Source: Narthecium ossifragum (lineage: Eukaryota > Streptophyta > Magnoliopsida > Dioscoreales > Nartheciaceae). Taken from it: a stretch of DNA of 64,000 bases. Below the pieces are notes generated by a model, which had not been told where the DNA came from, searched no databases, and saw only the letters and a program-made list of their open reading frames with translations. Both the position numbers and the translations under genes were made by a program. The stretch is taken from contig OY986973.1 in the NCBI GenBank assembly GCA_963920575.1, positions 4,257,054 through 4,321,053 of the forward strand, given 5' to 3'. Positions 44,141 to 56,402 of the stretch are shown piece by piece. The first letter of the stretch is position 1. Every line of letters begins with the position of its first letter.

Positions 44141-44774
44141 TTGAAAAGAAGAGAGAGAGAGAAAGAGATGCCTTTAATAAAAGGAGGGAAATTAACTAGT
44201 GGGTGAGGAGGTCGCATCGTATAGACGGTTGGATAATATGAAGGATGGGAGATTTGGCATTGTAGGGACTATTTGAGAGAAACAATTATAGGAGATCTGA
44301 ACCTATCATGTAATTAGATCAATTTGGTTATATCATGTGATTTAGCATCCATTAAAAAGACACTTTTTTTATGTAATATGGATGCAACAAGTGTTTGATG
44401 CATCGCATCATATACATGCACTAAGAAAAAGTATTGCACCGTATGATGTTGTATTTCTCGATACATTAAATTAAATTAAACGGGTGTTATCCTCAGTTCA
44501 TCTTATTTCGATACATCATTAGACCAATGACACATCAATATGTACATTTGAAAGTGTAAGTGGGAATACAGTAAATAGCGATGACAATCACACGAGAAAA
44601 CGAGATTTACGTGGTTCCACATATTGCTTATGTCCGCGAGAAAGAGAGAGAGAGGGGACGGATTTCTTATTAGATCAAAAGTCCGAGTAGGAGAACCCTA
44701 ACACTATAACGTACATAATTCTATGATTACCCCAATACCATACCATACGCGATCCCGTACCCGCTTTTAGTTTG
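44141..44774. other. Intergenic DNA, nothing recognised
   Basis: A short GA-rich stretch follows the LINE tail (about 44149-44170). The remainder is AT-rich with no gene or clear repeat. Confidence 0.45.
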
Positions 44775-45545
44775 CAATGATGCTCTAATTGATGCAGCAA
44801 GTTTTTTTTTTTTTTTGATGAGTTAAGCCATACAGCTACAACAAGACATGAATTACAGTAAAACTAGATCAGCCACCCATGACAGACCCCTGGGAGGCAT
44901 TATAGCTGACAGCTAAACCCAAAATACGACCTTCTCTCGCCAACCAGTCAGCAGTAGAGTTCAATTCTCTGGGTATGTACACCACATGTATATTAGCAAA
45001 TCTTCCCATGTTCTTCCAAATTCCATGTAATTCACTTACTAAATCCAATGACCAGGGGCTCCTTCCATTGATTAAATCAACTACAAAATGAGAGTTGTAT
45101 TTGATGGTGACACACCTCTCACCCCGTTCAGTTGCTTTAATCATCCCTGTATTAACATCTTTTATTTCAACAAGAAATATCGTATTAGATGTACAGTGAT
45201 CTGAGCATATATCGTCTTCCCGATTTTTACATACCACCCCTATACCAGCAGCAAGCTCACTTTGTCCCATGAAAGCGTCAACCTGGACAAAAACGCCATC
45301 TCCAGTAGTATGTGGGCTTCGACGCCTACCTTTTCAGTTAATCAGCAAATACTCTTTCACTTGCCTGCGAACAAGCTTCCAGACTTTGGAGGGGTCTTGA
45401 TCTTCCTTTTGATGTATAAACGAACATCTCGATTTCCAAATCCACCATAGTGTGTATCTAATTGCAGATTTTATAAGGACATTTTTGTGCAAAGATGAGG
45501 AGAGCTCTAGCATTTACAATGATGCTCTAATTGATGCAGCAAGTT
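44775..45545 (-). mobile_element. 5'-truncated L1 LINE with 29-bp target-site duplication
   Basis: A perfect 29-bp direct repeat occupies 44775-44803 and 45517-45545 (it begins CAATGATGCTC and ends GCAGCAAGTT). The 713-bp insert starts with a T run (minus-strand poly-A) and the sequence GATGAGTTAAGCC. On the minus strand it encodes an RNase H domain (SELAAGIGVV, FLVEIKDVNTGMIKA, SHFVVDLINGRSPW, ELNSTADWLAREGR; 45270-44869) with an intact frame for 133 codons. Everything upstream in ORF2 is missing. Confidence 0.92.
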
Positions 45546-46343
45546 GCAGGTCCAGCCTAATCCACACCCAAACCATGGCACATATATATATGTATATAGT
45601 TTAGATCATTTTCCATCATTTTTCCATATGACTGACTAGTCGAAGGGTCATGCTAGATTTAGGTTAATTTTCTTCACCACTCATCCACGCATAATTGTTA
45701 CTAAATTCTAGATATCAATGTTCAAAATCGCAGTCTGAATTAATTGAGAAGATGACAAGACCCGATGCAAGAGTCTAGATTTCACATTGGGTCCACCAGA
45801 CCGATTGATTCCATATGTCTCATCAATTTATAATAGAGTTCCCTAAATCAGGTCCAACCTATAACGAACTTGATAATGATTTGATACCGGAATGTCAATG
45901 TTCTATGAATGAGAAAATTTCACCAATTTTCATGAGTTTTTGAATAGGATTATAGTCAAATATTCTGTCCACATTGTGACCAACATCTGGGCAATGAATA
46001 ACAAGTATGTGATGCTGGAGAATTTCGAGACGCAACAACGTCTCTTGATATTTTCTTTTATTTCTAGAAAGGTTTCAATGCTTAATTATGAGTTACATCA
46101 TCCTTATATAACAGGATGGTTATAAGTTAACCATCATGTTGTCCTAAATGACGCCTATATAATATGATAATCCTAGGTTGATGGAGATTAAATGGGAGGG
46201 AGTTATTAGGGTGGGGTTGATGGTTACCCTGCCATGTGGCAGGAGACACCACTAGCAACTATATATGGAACAAATTATCTTGTGATTTTTTTTGTTCCCA
46301 GCATCGTTTATAGTTATGAAGGTTTGGAAGAGGTAAGAAAGCG
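45546..46343. other. Intergenic DNA, nothing recognised
   Basis: AT-rich with no supported coding region. The short open frame at 46234-46416 runs into the LINE tail and has no domain. Confidence 0.45.
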
Positions 46344-46909
46344 GCTTTCGGGGAACCCATCGGGTGGTGAATGGCGCGAGCCAGAGCCTATCAAATTGGC
46401 AAATTATTCAGACTGATGCATCCTTTGACCCATGTGCAGGAAAAGCAGCTGTTGGAGTTGTGGCTTTGTCTGCCAAAAGAGATCTGCTATGGGCAACAGG
46501 GAGACCAGTGATGGTTGAGTCAGCACTACATGGGGAGATGTTGGCCGTGTTGGAAGCCTTGAAGGAGGCAGTATCCCTGTCTTTGAACCGTTTGACATTA
46601 GAGTCCGATTCCTTGGTTGCCGTCCAAATCCTTAATGGGTTGAGGGGATGGCCACCCAAGTTGGAGAGGATGGCTAGAGAGATATGGTCCACTGTGTTAA
46701 AATTTGATTATGTATTTTTCCTCTTCATTTTCAGAGATTGTAATGCCATGGCTGATGTCGTTGCTCGATGTTGTCGACGGTTAGGGCGGGAGTTGGATTG
46801 GTACAGCGATTGGGGGTCACCGCTGCTTGACAATTTAACCTAGGACTGATTTTGTAATTTACTGTTTTTCTTAGCCTAAGGGCTCATCTCATATAAAAAA
46901 AAAAAAACG
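46344..46909 (+). mobile_element. L1 3' tail with RNase H domain
   Basis: Encodes an RNase H domain on the plus strand (QTDASFDPCAGKAAVGVVAL, HGEMLAVLEALKEA, ESDSLVAVQILNGLRGW, DCNAMADVVARCCRRLG), open from 46364 to 46843. It ends CCTAAGGGCTCATCTCATAT followed by 12 A. The possible TSD (GCGGCTTTC on the left, ACGGCTTCC on the right) is imperfect, so the left boundary is approximate. Confidence 0.8.
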
Positions 46910-48086
46910 GCTTCCAGTCTCATTATTTCGCAACTTGTGTTAATCTTTCACTAATATTGGGGTTTATTTCTGTTTAGTCCACTCATGAATGTCATGATCT
47001 AACTTGTTAAATCATGAATATTGATATTAAACTTAAGTTTTAAACGATGATAGTGATAGTTGATAATTCTTTTGTCAATTACAATTTTTTTTTGGATGAT
47101 AGTTGACTCTATAATCCTCATGTATCTAACTATCATATCTCAAGGTTTCATGGATAGTGATTGATCGATCAAAAGACTACAAATCAGATGTCAAATTTAG
47201 AGAAATTTAATTTTTATTTTTTTCAAGATGGATGCGAGTGTCTTACCGGTATTATGGTTTTTATTTATTCATTATGAAGGACAAAACAATATTAATCACA
47301 TAATTACGTTCCGATCGAGTCCAATTCAATTTAATTTAATTCCCAAAATTTAGTTATGACATTGGAGTATGACCGGGTCAAGAAATTGAATCTAGTCGGA
47401 TGGTCCCTCCCAATAGGGAACTACTCATCTATCCACTATTTAAGCATCGAGTCTAGTGCTCCCCCAGAATATTTCCCCTTAACGTGCTACATCCATTGAT
47501 TGGTCCCCAGCTTCCAGCTATCGCAAGGAGTGACGTCACGAGGGAGCGCCTTCTCGAAGGCTCTCTCCCTTGCCGTTATCCTATTAGACCATCTTAAACA
47601 AGGAATTCCTGAGAGATACCACACAACATCCAACCATGTTGGGCCAAGTGTTTTCGTGGGCAAATCTTTATTCTCTCTCTTTCTAATGGCAAGAGGAGTA
47701 GCCCTTCTAGCTTTAAACTGTGAATAAATTCCATTTATCCAGATCTTTTTTTTTTTTTTGAAAAATCCCAAATTCCAGTGGATTAATGAAAATAAAATAA
47801 GTTCTTCTTTTTTTTAATGGGCCTCGGCCCATTAGGGTTTGCATTTATGAAAAAGTCCACGTTTGGGTGAGGGATTTGTGACACAAGGCAGTCTATTTGA
47901 ATCGCAGCATTCCCGTGTCCAAAACCCTCTCTTTTCGGTCTGTCCACTGTACTCCCCTTGTGGCGGCTCTCCCCCTCCGCATTTCTCTCTCCTAGGGTTT
48001 CACTCTCTCTCCTCCCCTAGCCCGCCCGCCCGCTGAACCCAGCGTTCTAGGGTTTATCCCCACCGGAGCAGCCCAGATCCGACGCC
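46910..48086. other. Upstream region of the YTH gene
   Basis: 46910-47780 is AT-rich with no gene. 47880-48086 is pyrimidine-rich and GC-rising, as expected of the promoter and 5' UTR (CTCTCTCCTAGGGTTT at about 47984 and again near 48004). A T run with flanking sequence near 47747-47760 could be another eroded retroposon. Confidence 0.45.
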
Positions 48087-51000
48087 ATGGCGACCGTCGC
48101 TGCCCCCGCAGCTGATCGTATCCTTCCCGCCGGCCCGACTAGGGGTAGGGCTCCCGTGTTTTCTTGACACTTTTTTCCCGTTTGATGGGTTTCGTCAGGG
48201 GGTTTTGGGAGGGTTGAGGCTTAGATCGGGGTTTTGGGTTTGGGATTCGAGCGTTTTCATGATTTGTTATTTTTTTTGGGTTTAGGACGGCTTGAGGAGA
48301 TTTTTGCAGCTGAGTTCACGTGGGTATTTCTCTGTTTTGATTCCATTTCTTCGCGTTTGTACTGGTTGATCTTTGTCTGGAGGCGATCTTGGTGGTGGAT
48401 GTCAAATTGGTTTTGTTCTTTAGATAGGTTCTGCGCTTTATTTGGATTCTTGATGCCATGTCGCGTGAGATCTGGAATTTAGAATCGGGTCTTCGTCAAC
48501 TTGTGTGATTGTACTGGGTTTTAGGTGTTCGTTTCTCTCTTTATATTCTAGTTCTTTCATTAGGAATTGAATGGTTTGCCTCAGATGCGGTTTTTTCCTT
48601 AATTTCCTGTCATAGAAGCTACAGATTTGCTGCAGAAGTTATCTTTGGATCCCAAGAAGAAGACCAACGATGCTCCGGAGGTTACCAAGAAGGTATACCT
48701 TCTCTCTGTTTCATTGATGTACTTATCTCGAAGTTGAGCTAGTTGTGGTGCTGTGTAGCTATTGATGAGGAAGTGGGTGGTTGCTAATAGCATGTGGTTT
48801 TAATCGAATAGGCTTCTGGGGATGGCGGGGATTTGCCAAGCATGCCAATGCCATCAAGTGAGCGGTCGGTGACACCTGTTGACTTCATGGATCCAAACGT
48901 GTGGTACCACCCGTCAACTGCGTATTATTATGGAGGTAGTTGTTCTGTCCATATTGTCCTCGTCAATCTAGTAGTTTTGTATGGGCATGTATTCTTTTGT
49001 GAAGTTTGTTTTATTTGGTTGCATGCTGCTGCTGTCAGCTGTGTTTGATGCGTTTTAGAATCTAGACTTGTAATGGAGGTGAGTGGTGATGTTACGAGTG
49101 GTAATATCGTGGCCAGTTTTCTACTTCATTTGCCTGATAAATTTGTTTCGTGTTGCTCTGCTTTCAATTGTGGTATGATTGAGTAGTTGCGATAAGTATT
49201 TATGGACCTTTAATTCCAATTGTTCAGGCTATGATGTATCCATGAACGAGTGGGAGGACTGCCCTAGGTATATGAGTCAAGATGGAGTGGAGATGCCGGT
49301 GAGATATCTTCTCTATTGCTAGTGTTCCATTTTGGGCATTTCTTGTGTTTTGCAGATGAAAAACATAGTAGTTTTCAGTTAGAATTTTAACTGGTTGCCC
49401 AGCGCTGGTAAACCTGAGGTTAGCTCTTTAAGTACTAAAGAAGATAGCGTTCGTTTGGCAACTGATCACTTGTCATGAGAGTCTCTCTTCCTTAGCATGG
49501 GTCTCTCCAAGTATGTGAGATATAAATGGTGTTGGAAGTTCCCTTTTGTCCGGTTTTGCATGCTTCGGATTCTCGTGAGTTGGCATGGTGCAGAGATGAT
49601 TGTCTCTTGGTGTATGTATATGTGTATAGATATTTCGCCTGATCTAAGCATATTTGTATTGATGGATTTCTTTGCTCTCTACAGGGAGTTTATGGGGATA
49701 TGTATCATGGATATGGGTATGCTTCTTATAGCCCGTACCCTTCACCTGGTTCCCCAGCTCCGACCATCGGACATGATGGCCAACTTTATGGACATCAACA
49801 ATACCAGTACCCTGGTCCATATTACCAGCCACCTACCCCCTCTACAGTATCCAGCACTCCTAACCATGCGCCGACTTCCCAGGCTGAAGTTTCTACTGCT
49901 GTTGCCACTGAGAAACCATCCATATCTGTAGATACAACAAAAACTCATACAAATGGTATTTCTAGCGGGAAGTCAAATGGGAACAGTGTGCAGGCTCCAT
50001 TACGCCCGAACCATCAAAACTCATCACTGACTGGTAACAATTCATATGGTAGAGGTGTTCTACCAGGTGGAATTCCTTTTTCTGGTTACCCTGACATGCG
50101 GTTTGGTTTTGATGGGGTGCGATCACCTGTTCCATGGTTTGATGGCCCTGCCTTCGCTGATGGGCAGCACAGGACAGCTACAAATGGGCATGCTGCTTCA
50201 ACTGGTTCGCAAATGGGCAACGCTGCTTCAGCAAGAAACCAGAGTCTCCATCCGCTTCCTCACCTTATGGTATATCTTGCTCACTGAAATCTTCTTTTAC
50301 AGTGCGGAAAATTGCTATATGAATTGTTATTTCTGGTTGAAAGTGACTATATTGTGATAATAGTCCTTGCTAGCATTTTTCTGGGACAAGTGAGTGATGG
50401 TGATGCTTTTGACGTAATTGATGAAGGTCAACTAATAACTGTTCTGTGTTCTATGCTGACATAGAGAACTTGGTATTCAGTCACAATAAAGAGTGCCAAT
50501 GATTTTTTGTATATATGTCCTGATTTAGATACGCAGAAAATAGCTCTTGCCTGGAAACTGCAATCTTCGACATTGCCTGCTTCGATGCTCATTTGAAACT
50601 GTGGTTCTAGTGCTGACTGACTAGGTTTTGTGCCTATCATGGAAGGCACCAGCCAATACAAAGAACTACATTAACACGTTGGAAAATTATCTACTTGCTC
50701 TTGATAGTTTGGTCCCATATTCTAGTATTTGGTTTTGTTCTGCCTTTTATATGACTTTCCTCAAAACTGAAGCCACACTTTTGATTTTAGCAATAGTTAA
50801 CATGAGGCATCCTGATCATCTCTATTCTCAGGAAAGAAATCAATACTCATTTTTTTCTTCAGGGTTTGCATACTCCAAGACCGACATCTGGGATGGGATT
50901 GGCTGGTCCTGGTTTTGTCAACAGGACGTACCAGAATGGCAGAATGTACGGTCAATGTGGTAATGCGCTCAGGACTGGTATGGGTTTTGGAGCGAATGCT

Positions 51001-52674
51001 TATGACAACAGAAGTACTGGTCGCTGGGGGATGGTTCTGGATAGCAAATACAAGCCTAGGGGGCGAGGTAATGGTTTTTATGGTTATGGAAACGAGAATT
51101 TAGATGGGTTGAGTGAGTTGAACCGAGGACCACGAGCTGGTCGTTTCAAAAGCCAAAAGGGGTTTGGACCGAATATCACCATTGCAGTGAAGGGACAGGA
51201 CCTTTCTGCTAACGGAAATGTTGAAGATTCTAGTATAATTCCGGATAGGGATCAGTACAACCGCGAGGATTTCCCTGAAAAGCCCTCTGATGCTAAGTTT
51301 TTTGTTATAAAGTCATACAGTGAGGATGATATTCACAAGAGTGTTAAGTACAATGTTTGGGCCAGTACACCCAATGGGAACAAGAAACTAGATGCTGCTT
51401 ACCAAGAGGCTAAAGAGAAGACGGGTGGATGTCCTATATTCTTGTTTTTCTCTGTAAGCATGATGAATCTTTCTTTTGTCATCTTTCCCACTCTTCTTGC
51501 TCATGTTAATAGATGGTTTCTCTCTTATAGGTCAACACAAGTGGACAGTTTGTAGGTGTTGCAGAGATGGTTGGCCCAGTCGATTTTAACAAGACTGTGG
51601 AGTATTGGCAACAAGACAAGTGGAATGGCTGTTTTCCTGTTAAGTGGCACATTGTAAAAGATGTGCCCAATAGCATCCTCAAGCACATAACACTAGAGAA
51701 CAATGACAACAAGCCGGTGACAAACAGCAGAGATACTCAGGAGGTGAGCAGTTCAAACCTTATGGTTTACTTCTGTGGCATATCATGGTGGTCTCCAATG
51801 TAGTTCATAAGAGTATCCGCAACTGGATATGGCAGGTGAAGCTTGAGCAGGGTCTTCAAATGCTTAAGCTGTTCAAGGACCATGTCAGCAAGACATCCAT
51901 TTTGGATGATTTTGGATTTTATGAGACACGCCAGAAGGCCATGCAAGAGAAAAGAACAAAACAACAGCAGTTGCAGAAGCAGGCATGCATTCTTCTGCCT
52001 TTTAAAATCATAGTTGTGAACTCAAAGTGCCGATTGGTTTGTCATTTTTTCCGTAATCCAAGATGCTGGGCGTTGTTGTAGAAATTTACGTGCATAGATC
52101 AACTGCAGTTCACAATCATGACTTTTGCATATCCGAGTTTGTCTTCTTTAATTGCTTCATGTCTTACTCTTAGTACGCAAGTACCTTGTGGGGTTAAGGG
52201 TCAGGCTTAGGGGCCGTTCTAATGATCTTTTCAAGCCTCAATAGGTTATCCTTCTTTTCATCAAACTAATCACATGTGCATGGTGTAGTTTTGTGTACTT
52301 GAGTAGGCTGATACACTGTGTTGAGAATTCTGGTTTTTATTTTAGGTTTGTTTGTGTCACGGGAAATATTAGTTAGTTTCTATTTGTCATGCTCTTTGGT
52401 TTTCTGAGAATGTGGTTTTGACTTGCAGGCCTCAGACGTTAAGACTACCGATGCCGTTGATGAGAAGGACAAGGATGTGACAAATGCAAAGCCTAGGTCG
52501 CAGAAGCCTATTGATGTTGTTTCTATTGTGAAGAAGGAAGCTTCTCAAGCTGTGCTTGGTGAGGGGAAGACACCTGAGGAAAATGGTGTTTCTGCGGTTG
52601 TTGATGTACTCAAGTCTGCAAAACCAGTGGCTGAGAAGAATATTTTTGCCAATGGTGTTGCCAATGGCTGTTAG
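48087..52674 (+). CDS. ECT2: YTH-domain m6A reader, ECT2-like
   Basis: Nine exons: 48087-48117, 48616-48692, 48812-48935, 49228-49298, 49685-50269, 50863-51453, 51531-51743, 51836-51982 and 52429-52674, joining in frame to 694 aa. The start [22 protein letters not shown] is close to plant ECT2-type proteins. Residues about 90-430 are low-complexity, rich in Tyr, Gly, Pro, Ser and Asn, as in phase-separating ECT proteins. The YTH domain spans about 440-590 ([36 protein letters not shown]). The three Trp residues of the m6A cage are at 462, 519 and 524, with the same spacing as in Arabidopsis ECT2. Such proteins bind m6A in mRNA 3' UTRs and control leaf and trichome development. Intron 8 appears to use a GC donor (CAG|GCATGC at 51983); the other introns are GT-AG. 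The exact paralogue (ECT2, 3 or 4) is inferred. Confidence 0.93.
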
Positions 52675-53388
52675 GTTTTTCATCCCGTCTCGGGCTGACT
52701 GTAGTTTTTGGGCTTTGTTTGAAAGGGGATCTTATGAAGATTTCACAGCTCCTAGCAGTGGTATCCAAGTAAGGATTTCAAGGTCGCATTATTGACACCA
52801 GGGGCTCAGAGCCATGGCATATAAAACTCAGCCTGCGCTTACTGTTGTGAATTGTTGTGAACCAACCGAGCATCAGATGTTGCGGTGATTACAGTTTTAC
52901 TGTCCCTTCAGAGTAGAGAATTAATGGTAGTTGGATTTCATAGGAGCAGGTGGCTGTTGAGCTGTTATTTTCGACGCTTTCCATATTGTGTTGAGTTTGT
53001 GCTTCTGTTCTAAACTTCTAGTGTTGTGGAGTTTGGTAGGCGCTCTTAATAGGTTCCATAATGTGTTAGAATTTGTGTTTCGGGAAGTTGTAGTAGAGCT
53101 TTCCCCCTTTCTTCTTTCTCTCTCTTTTTTTTTGTCCTTTTTCTGTTCTACAATCTTCCCCCCACCTATCAAGGTCTTCTGTAAATCTATGCTGACAGGG
53201 TCTCTCTGTAAGAACCAGAAGCAGGTTACAGGTTATTGCAATGGAGTTGAAGAAGAGTTGTTGTGTTTGTTTCTTAGTTATATGTTTAGTATGCGAAATG
53301 CATTGCCTGTTCTTTGCATCCCAAACGTGTTAGCATGACAGTTGATGGTATCCCAGAGAGTAGTTGTGGACTGGCATGGTGGATAGGG
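52675..53388 (+). other. 3' UTR and downstream region of the YTH gene
   Basis: No further coding exon is supported. A pyrimidine-rich stretch lies at about 53100-53165. A poly-A site cannot be fixed from sequence alone. Confidence 0.45.
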
Positions 53389-53692
53389 GTGAGCCTTCGA
53401 GAACCGAAGAATTAAAATTTTTCCAGTCCAGTTTTTAAAAAGAACCGACTTGTATAAGGACTTAAATTGTTTGGTTTTAGATTATTTGGAACCGAATCGA
53501 AATCTATTACTAACCGAATTGAATTTTTTTAAAGAATCATAGAAAAGTCTGGTTTTTCGGTTCTGATCTAAATTATTTTTAAAGAACCGAAACTCGAATG
53601 TCAAAACCGAACCGAAGAATAAAAAAAATTGAACTAATCCGGTCCGGTTTGATTTCTCGGGTTCGGTTCGGTTAAGATCAATCCTAATGTTG
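53389..53692. mobile_element. AACCGAAC-rich MITE-like element
   Basis: A roughly 300-bp block full of AACCGAA and its complement TTCGGTT. Its ends (AGGGGTGAGCCTTCGAGAACCG and, reversed, AGGATTGATCTTAACCGAACCG) are imperfect inverted copies. No coding function; the minus-strand frame across it (53482-53880) is chance. Confidence 0.6.
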
Positions 53693-54304
53693 GAGAATTC
53701 TGGAAATGCTGGCAGTGATCGCTTAGTTGCTGTAAGGAGCCTGTGGCTTTTGGATGCAGCGTTTCTGGTTTGATGCTGATTCCTTCGGTAAAATGTACAG
53801 AAATATCCTTGTGAAAAATGTCGGCTGATTGAAGAAATGCCAGAGATGAGACAAGAAATGCCAGATATCATACGGTTCATACCATGAAGCTTGATTTTTG
53901 TAACTTCACTGGCTGCTGAAGAACATTGGTAATTGCTGTGAAAATAATTTTCACACCAGCTTTCTTTTTTGTGAGGATTGAGTTGCAGAAGAAGATTATT
54001 GATTTTTAGGCTTGTCGCATATTATTGAAAATAGAATTATATGAAGATGTTCCGGGGATGGAATGGATGCAGTGAATCAATACGAGTGCATAAGAAGCAC
54101 ACTGCAGTGTGAGGTGGTCTTCAGAACAGAGCATACAATTCTAGCATGTCAAACAGAAACACTACGCTAGAAATTCCTACCAAACTGACAGTTTCTGCTC
54201 AGAATTCGACCATATATGCTGATATCTATCTATACATACTATTATCAAATATATACCCTAGTTATGTATATAGTAACCTATCCACAATAAAAACAATACA
54301 GCAA
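53693..54304. other. Intergenic DNA and GATA gene 3' region
   Basis: No coding region recognised. The right part should include the 3' UTR of the GATA gene on the minus strand. Confidence 0.45.
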
Positions 54305-55542
54305 TCAGTGTGGATGATTGGAAGAAGTTATGGCCATCCTCATCTCCAAGACCTTCTTGTGTGAATTGGAGTGCTTGTAGCTCACAAAAGTGGGGCTCTT
54401 TGCTGGCCTGTACTCTGGCAGCAACCTCCCTGACTTGAACCTCACACCACATGCATTGCACAGGGTCTTTGGTCCCTTGGGCCCCTGCCTCCACTGTGGG
54501 GTCCTATGTGACAAGCAATGGCTGCACCTCCTCGCCTGCTGCTGCTGCGCCACCAACTCTACACTCTCTACATCCTTTGACACCTTCTCGTCGTCCCTCT
54601 CTTCTCCTTCTTCCCCTGCTGTTATGTCCTTTGCCTCTTTCTTGGGGATGATCAGCTCACTGTCTGCAAGCCAGTGTGCTTGGTGCAGCAAAGGCGGGTC
54701 AGATGAGGTCATGTACAGAGTGTCGTGGAGCTCACCGAGAAGTGCTTTTGGGTTGGGTTTTGTTCTTTTGGTTCTGGGCTTGGCTGGGATTAATGCAGGT
54801 TTCTGGGTGGTGGGGGGTTTTGGGGTCTGGGATTTGAGGGGTTTAGGTGGTGGAGTGTGGAGGAGGGTGGGGGATGTGGGAAGTGTGGTGGTGGTTGGGA
54901 GGTGCTGGGAAATGGAGGTGGTGTGGATTGTGGAGCCAGAGAGGCAGTCCTCAACGAAGATGGATAGCCATTCTGAGCCAACATCCTCACATCCTTCCTG
55001 CATGGGCATTTACAAATAGCATTTGCCACTCAAAAAAAATGTATTTCTTGGTTTAGAAGCAAAGGCACCAACACCATAAAGAAACCAAACTTATACTTTG
55101 AGAGAAACCAATTCATGAGCAGCAAGAACTCTAAAAACAGAGACACTCTAAAAACAGAGACCCAAAAATGGAGTACTCCTTTAAAGCCTGAAGGGGGAGA
55201 CAATCATAGAAGTCCATGGTTTTTCAAAAGTTGTGTGCAAAAAAAGCAGAGAGAAAAGAAGCAAAAATAGCAGTATGGCTTCAGAGAAATCACTCATTGG
55301 AGCAACTGAACTATTATTAAAAGAGAACCCATGAAGAGAAATGAAGAACAAACTATGAACTGGGTCACATTCCTTATGATTGAAAGCACACAGCAAGAAG
55401 AAAACCACTGCAAAGAAACAGAAACCCAAATGAGGAAAAGGAGAAGAAAAAAAAACAGAGGAAACAAAGAGCCACCGTGGAAGTTCTATGGAAAGGTGAA
55501 GAAGCTAACCATATTATCACAGGAAAAGAAGTCCTCCATCAT
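54305..55542 (-). CDS. Plant GATA-type zinc-finger transcription factor
   Basis: Two exons on the minus strand, 55542-55510 and 54997-54305, with a 512-bp GT-AG intron in phase 0, giving 241 aa. The start [11 protein letters not shown] and the next block ([14 protein letters not shown]) are typical of plant GATA subfamily I. A Thr/Pro/Lys-rich region (about 35-95) contains basic KPRTKRTK. The single zinc finger is C-X2-C-X18-C-X2-C at 169, 172, 191 and 194 ([36 protein letters not shown]), followed by the basic tail. Position 197 is Phe where many plant members have Tyr. These nuclear proteins bind WGATAR sites and regulate light and metabolic genes; targets cannot be told here. A CT run (55701-55732) lies about 160 bp upstream of the ATG. 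A second ATG three bases in would remove one Met. Confidence 0.92.
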
Positions 55543-55697
55543 GGTATTCGCTGGAGAAGGATGAGAGCCTGAGAGGGGTGGGGAAGAGAGATGGGGTTTT
55601 AGAGAGAATGAGTGAGTGAGAGAGAGAGACAGAGAGAGGGAGACAGCTGCAAACTTCCGCGTTGTTTTGTCGGCAGAGAAACCAACCCACACGCACA

Positions 55698-55734
<37 letters not shown>

Positions 55735-56402
55735 ATTCAAATTTTGAAGACTTTGTGGTTTTTATACTGTGGAGGTTTATGATTTAAACCTTATTATTTG
55801 GGGTTTTGGATGAATAGGATTAAATATCTTTCATGGATGGAAGCTAAAAGAACTGGAATTTGAGTAGTGTCCCCACAACCTTTTATTTCCTTCAAAGGAT
55901 TGCTTTTATAAAATCCAAATGATCACAGCTGGGCTATATTCTCCCCATTTTTGAATGGTCCAGCGGCTTCATGTTCTTCTTCATACTTTGCTTGTGAGCC
56001 CAGTGGAAGTTTATTTTAATTCAGAATTCAACAACAAAAAAATCCATTTACTAATTTAGTATCTCACCTGTTTGGGTTTTTATTATTTGGTTTTTTGAAT
56101 GGTTTTTTTCAGGTGAACCATACACTATAATGACATTTTGTTCAGTAGCTGAGCCTGTGAGGGGTACTGGTAGGGGGCCTTTGTCCTTGTTCAGATGCAT
56201 AATTCGTTGTCGGTGGAAATTCTTTTGTTTTTTTCCTGCTAATTTGTTCGAGCCAAATAGATCGATTTTTAATAATTTAAGTCCTTGATTTTGGTTTTTA
56301 ATTTATATATATATTTTTTATAAATTTTTTTAACCATCGTCACTTAATTCTTTCAAAATATATGGCATATCGAGGTTTAGAAATTTATAGTAGTGCTACC
56401 AT
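55543..56402. other. GATA gene upstream region with CT microsatellite
   Basis: 55560-55740 is purine-rich on the plus strand and includes a (CT)16 run at 55701-55732, probably in the GATA 5' UTR or core promoter. 55741-56402 is AT-rich with no gene seen. Confidence 0.5.

Noticed and set aside
46364..46843. A host RNase H gene
   Set aside because: The RNase H domain lies directly upstream of a poly-A LINE tail shared by several fragments here, with no promoter or introns; it is a LINE remnant.
54390..55019. A 209-codon plus-strand open frame
   Set aside because: Antisense to GATA exon 2, which has a clear zinc finger; the plus-strand product is low-complexity and domain-free.
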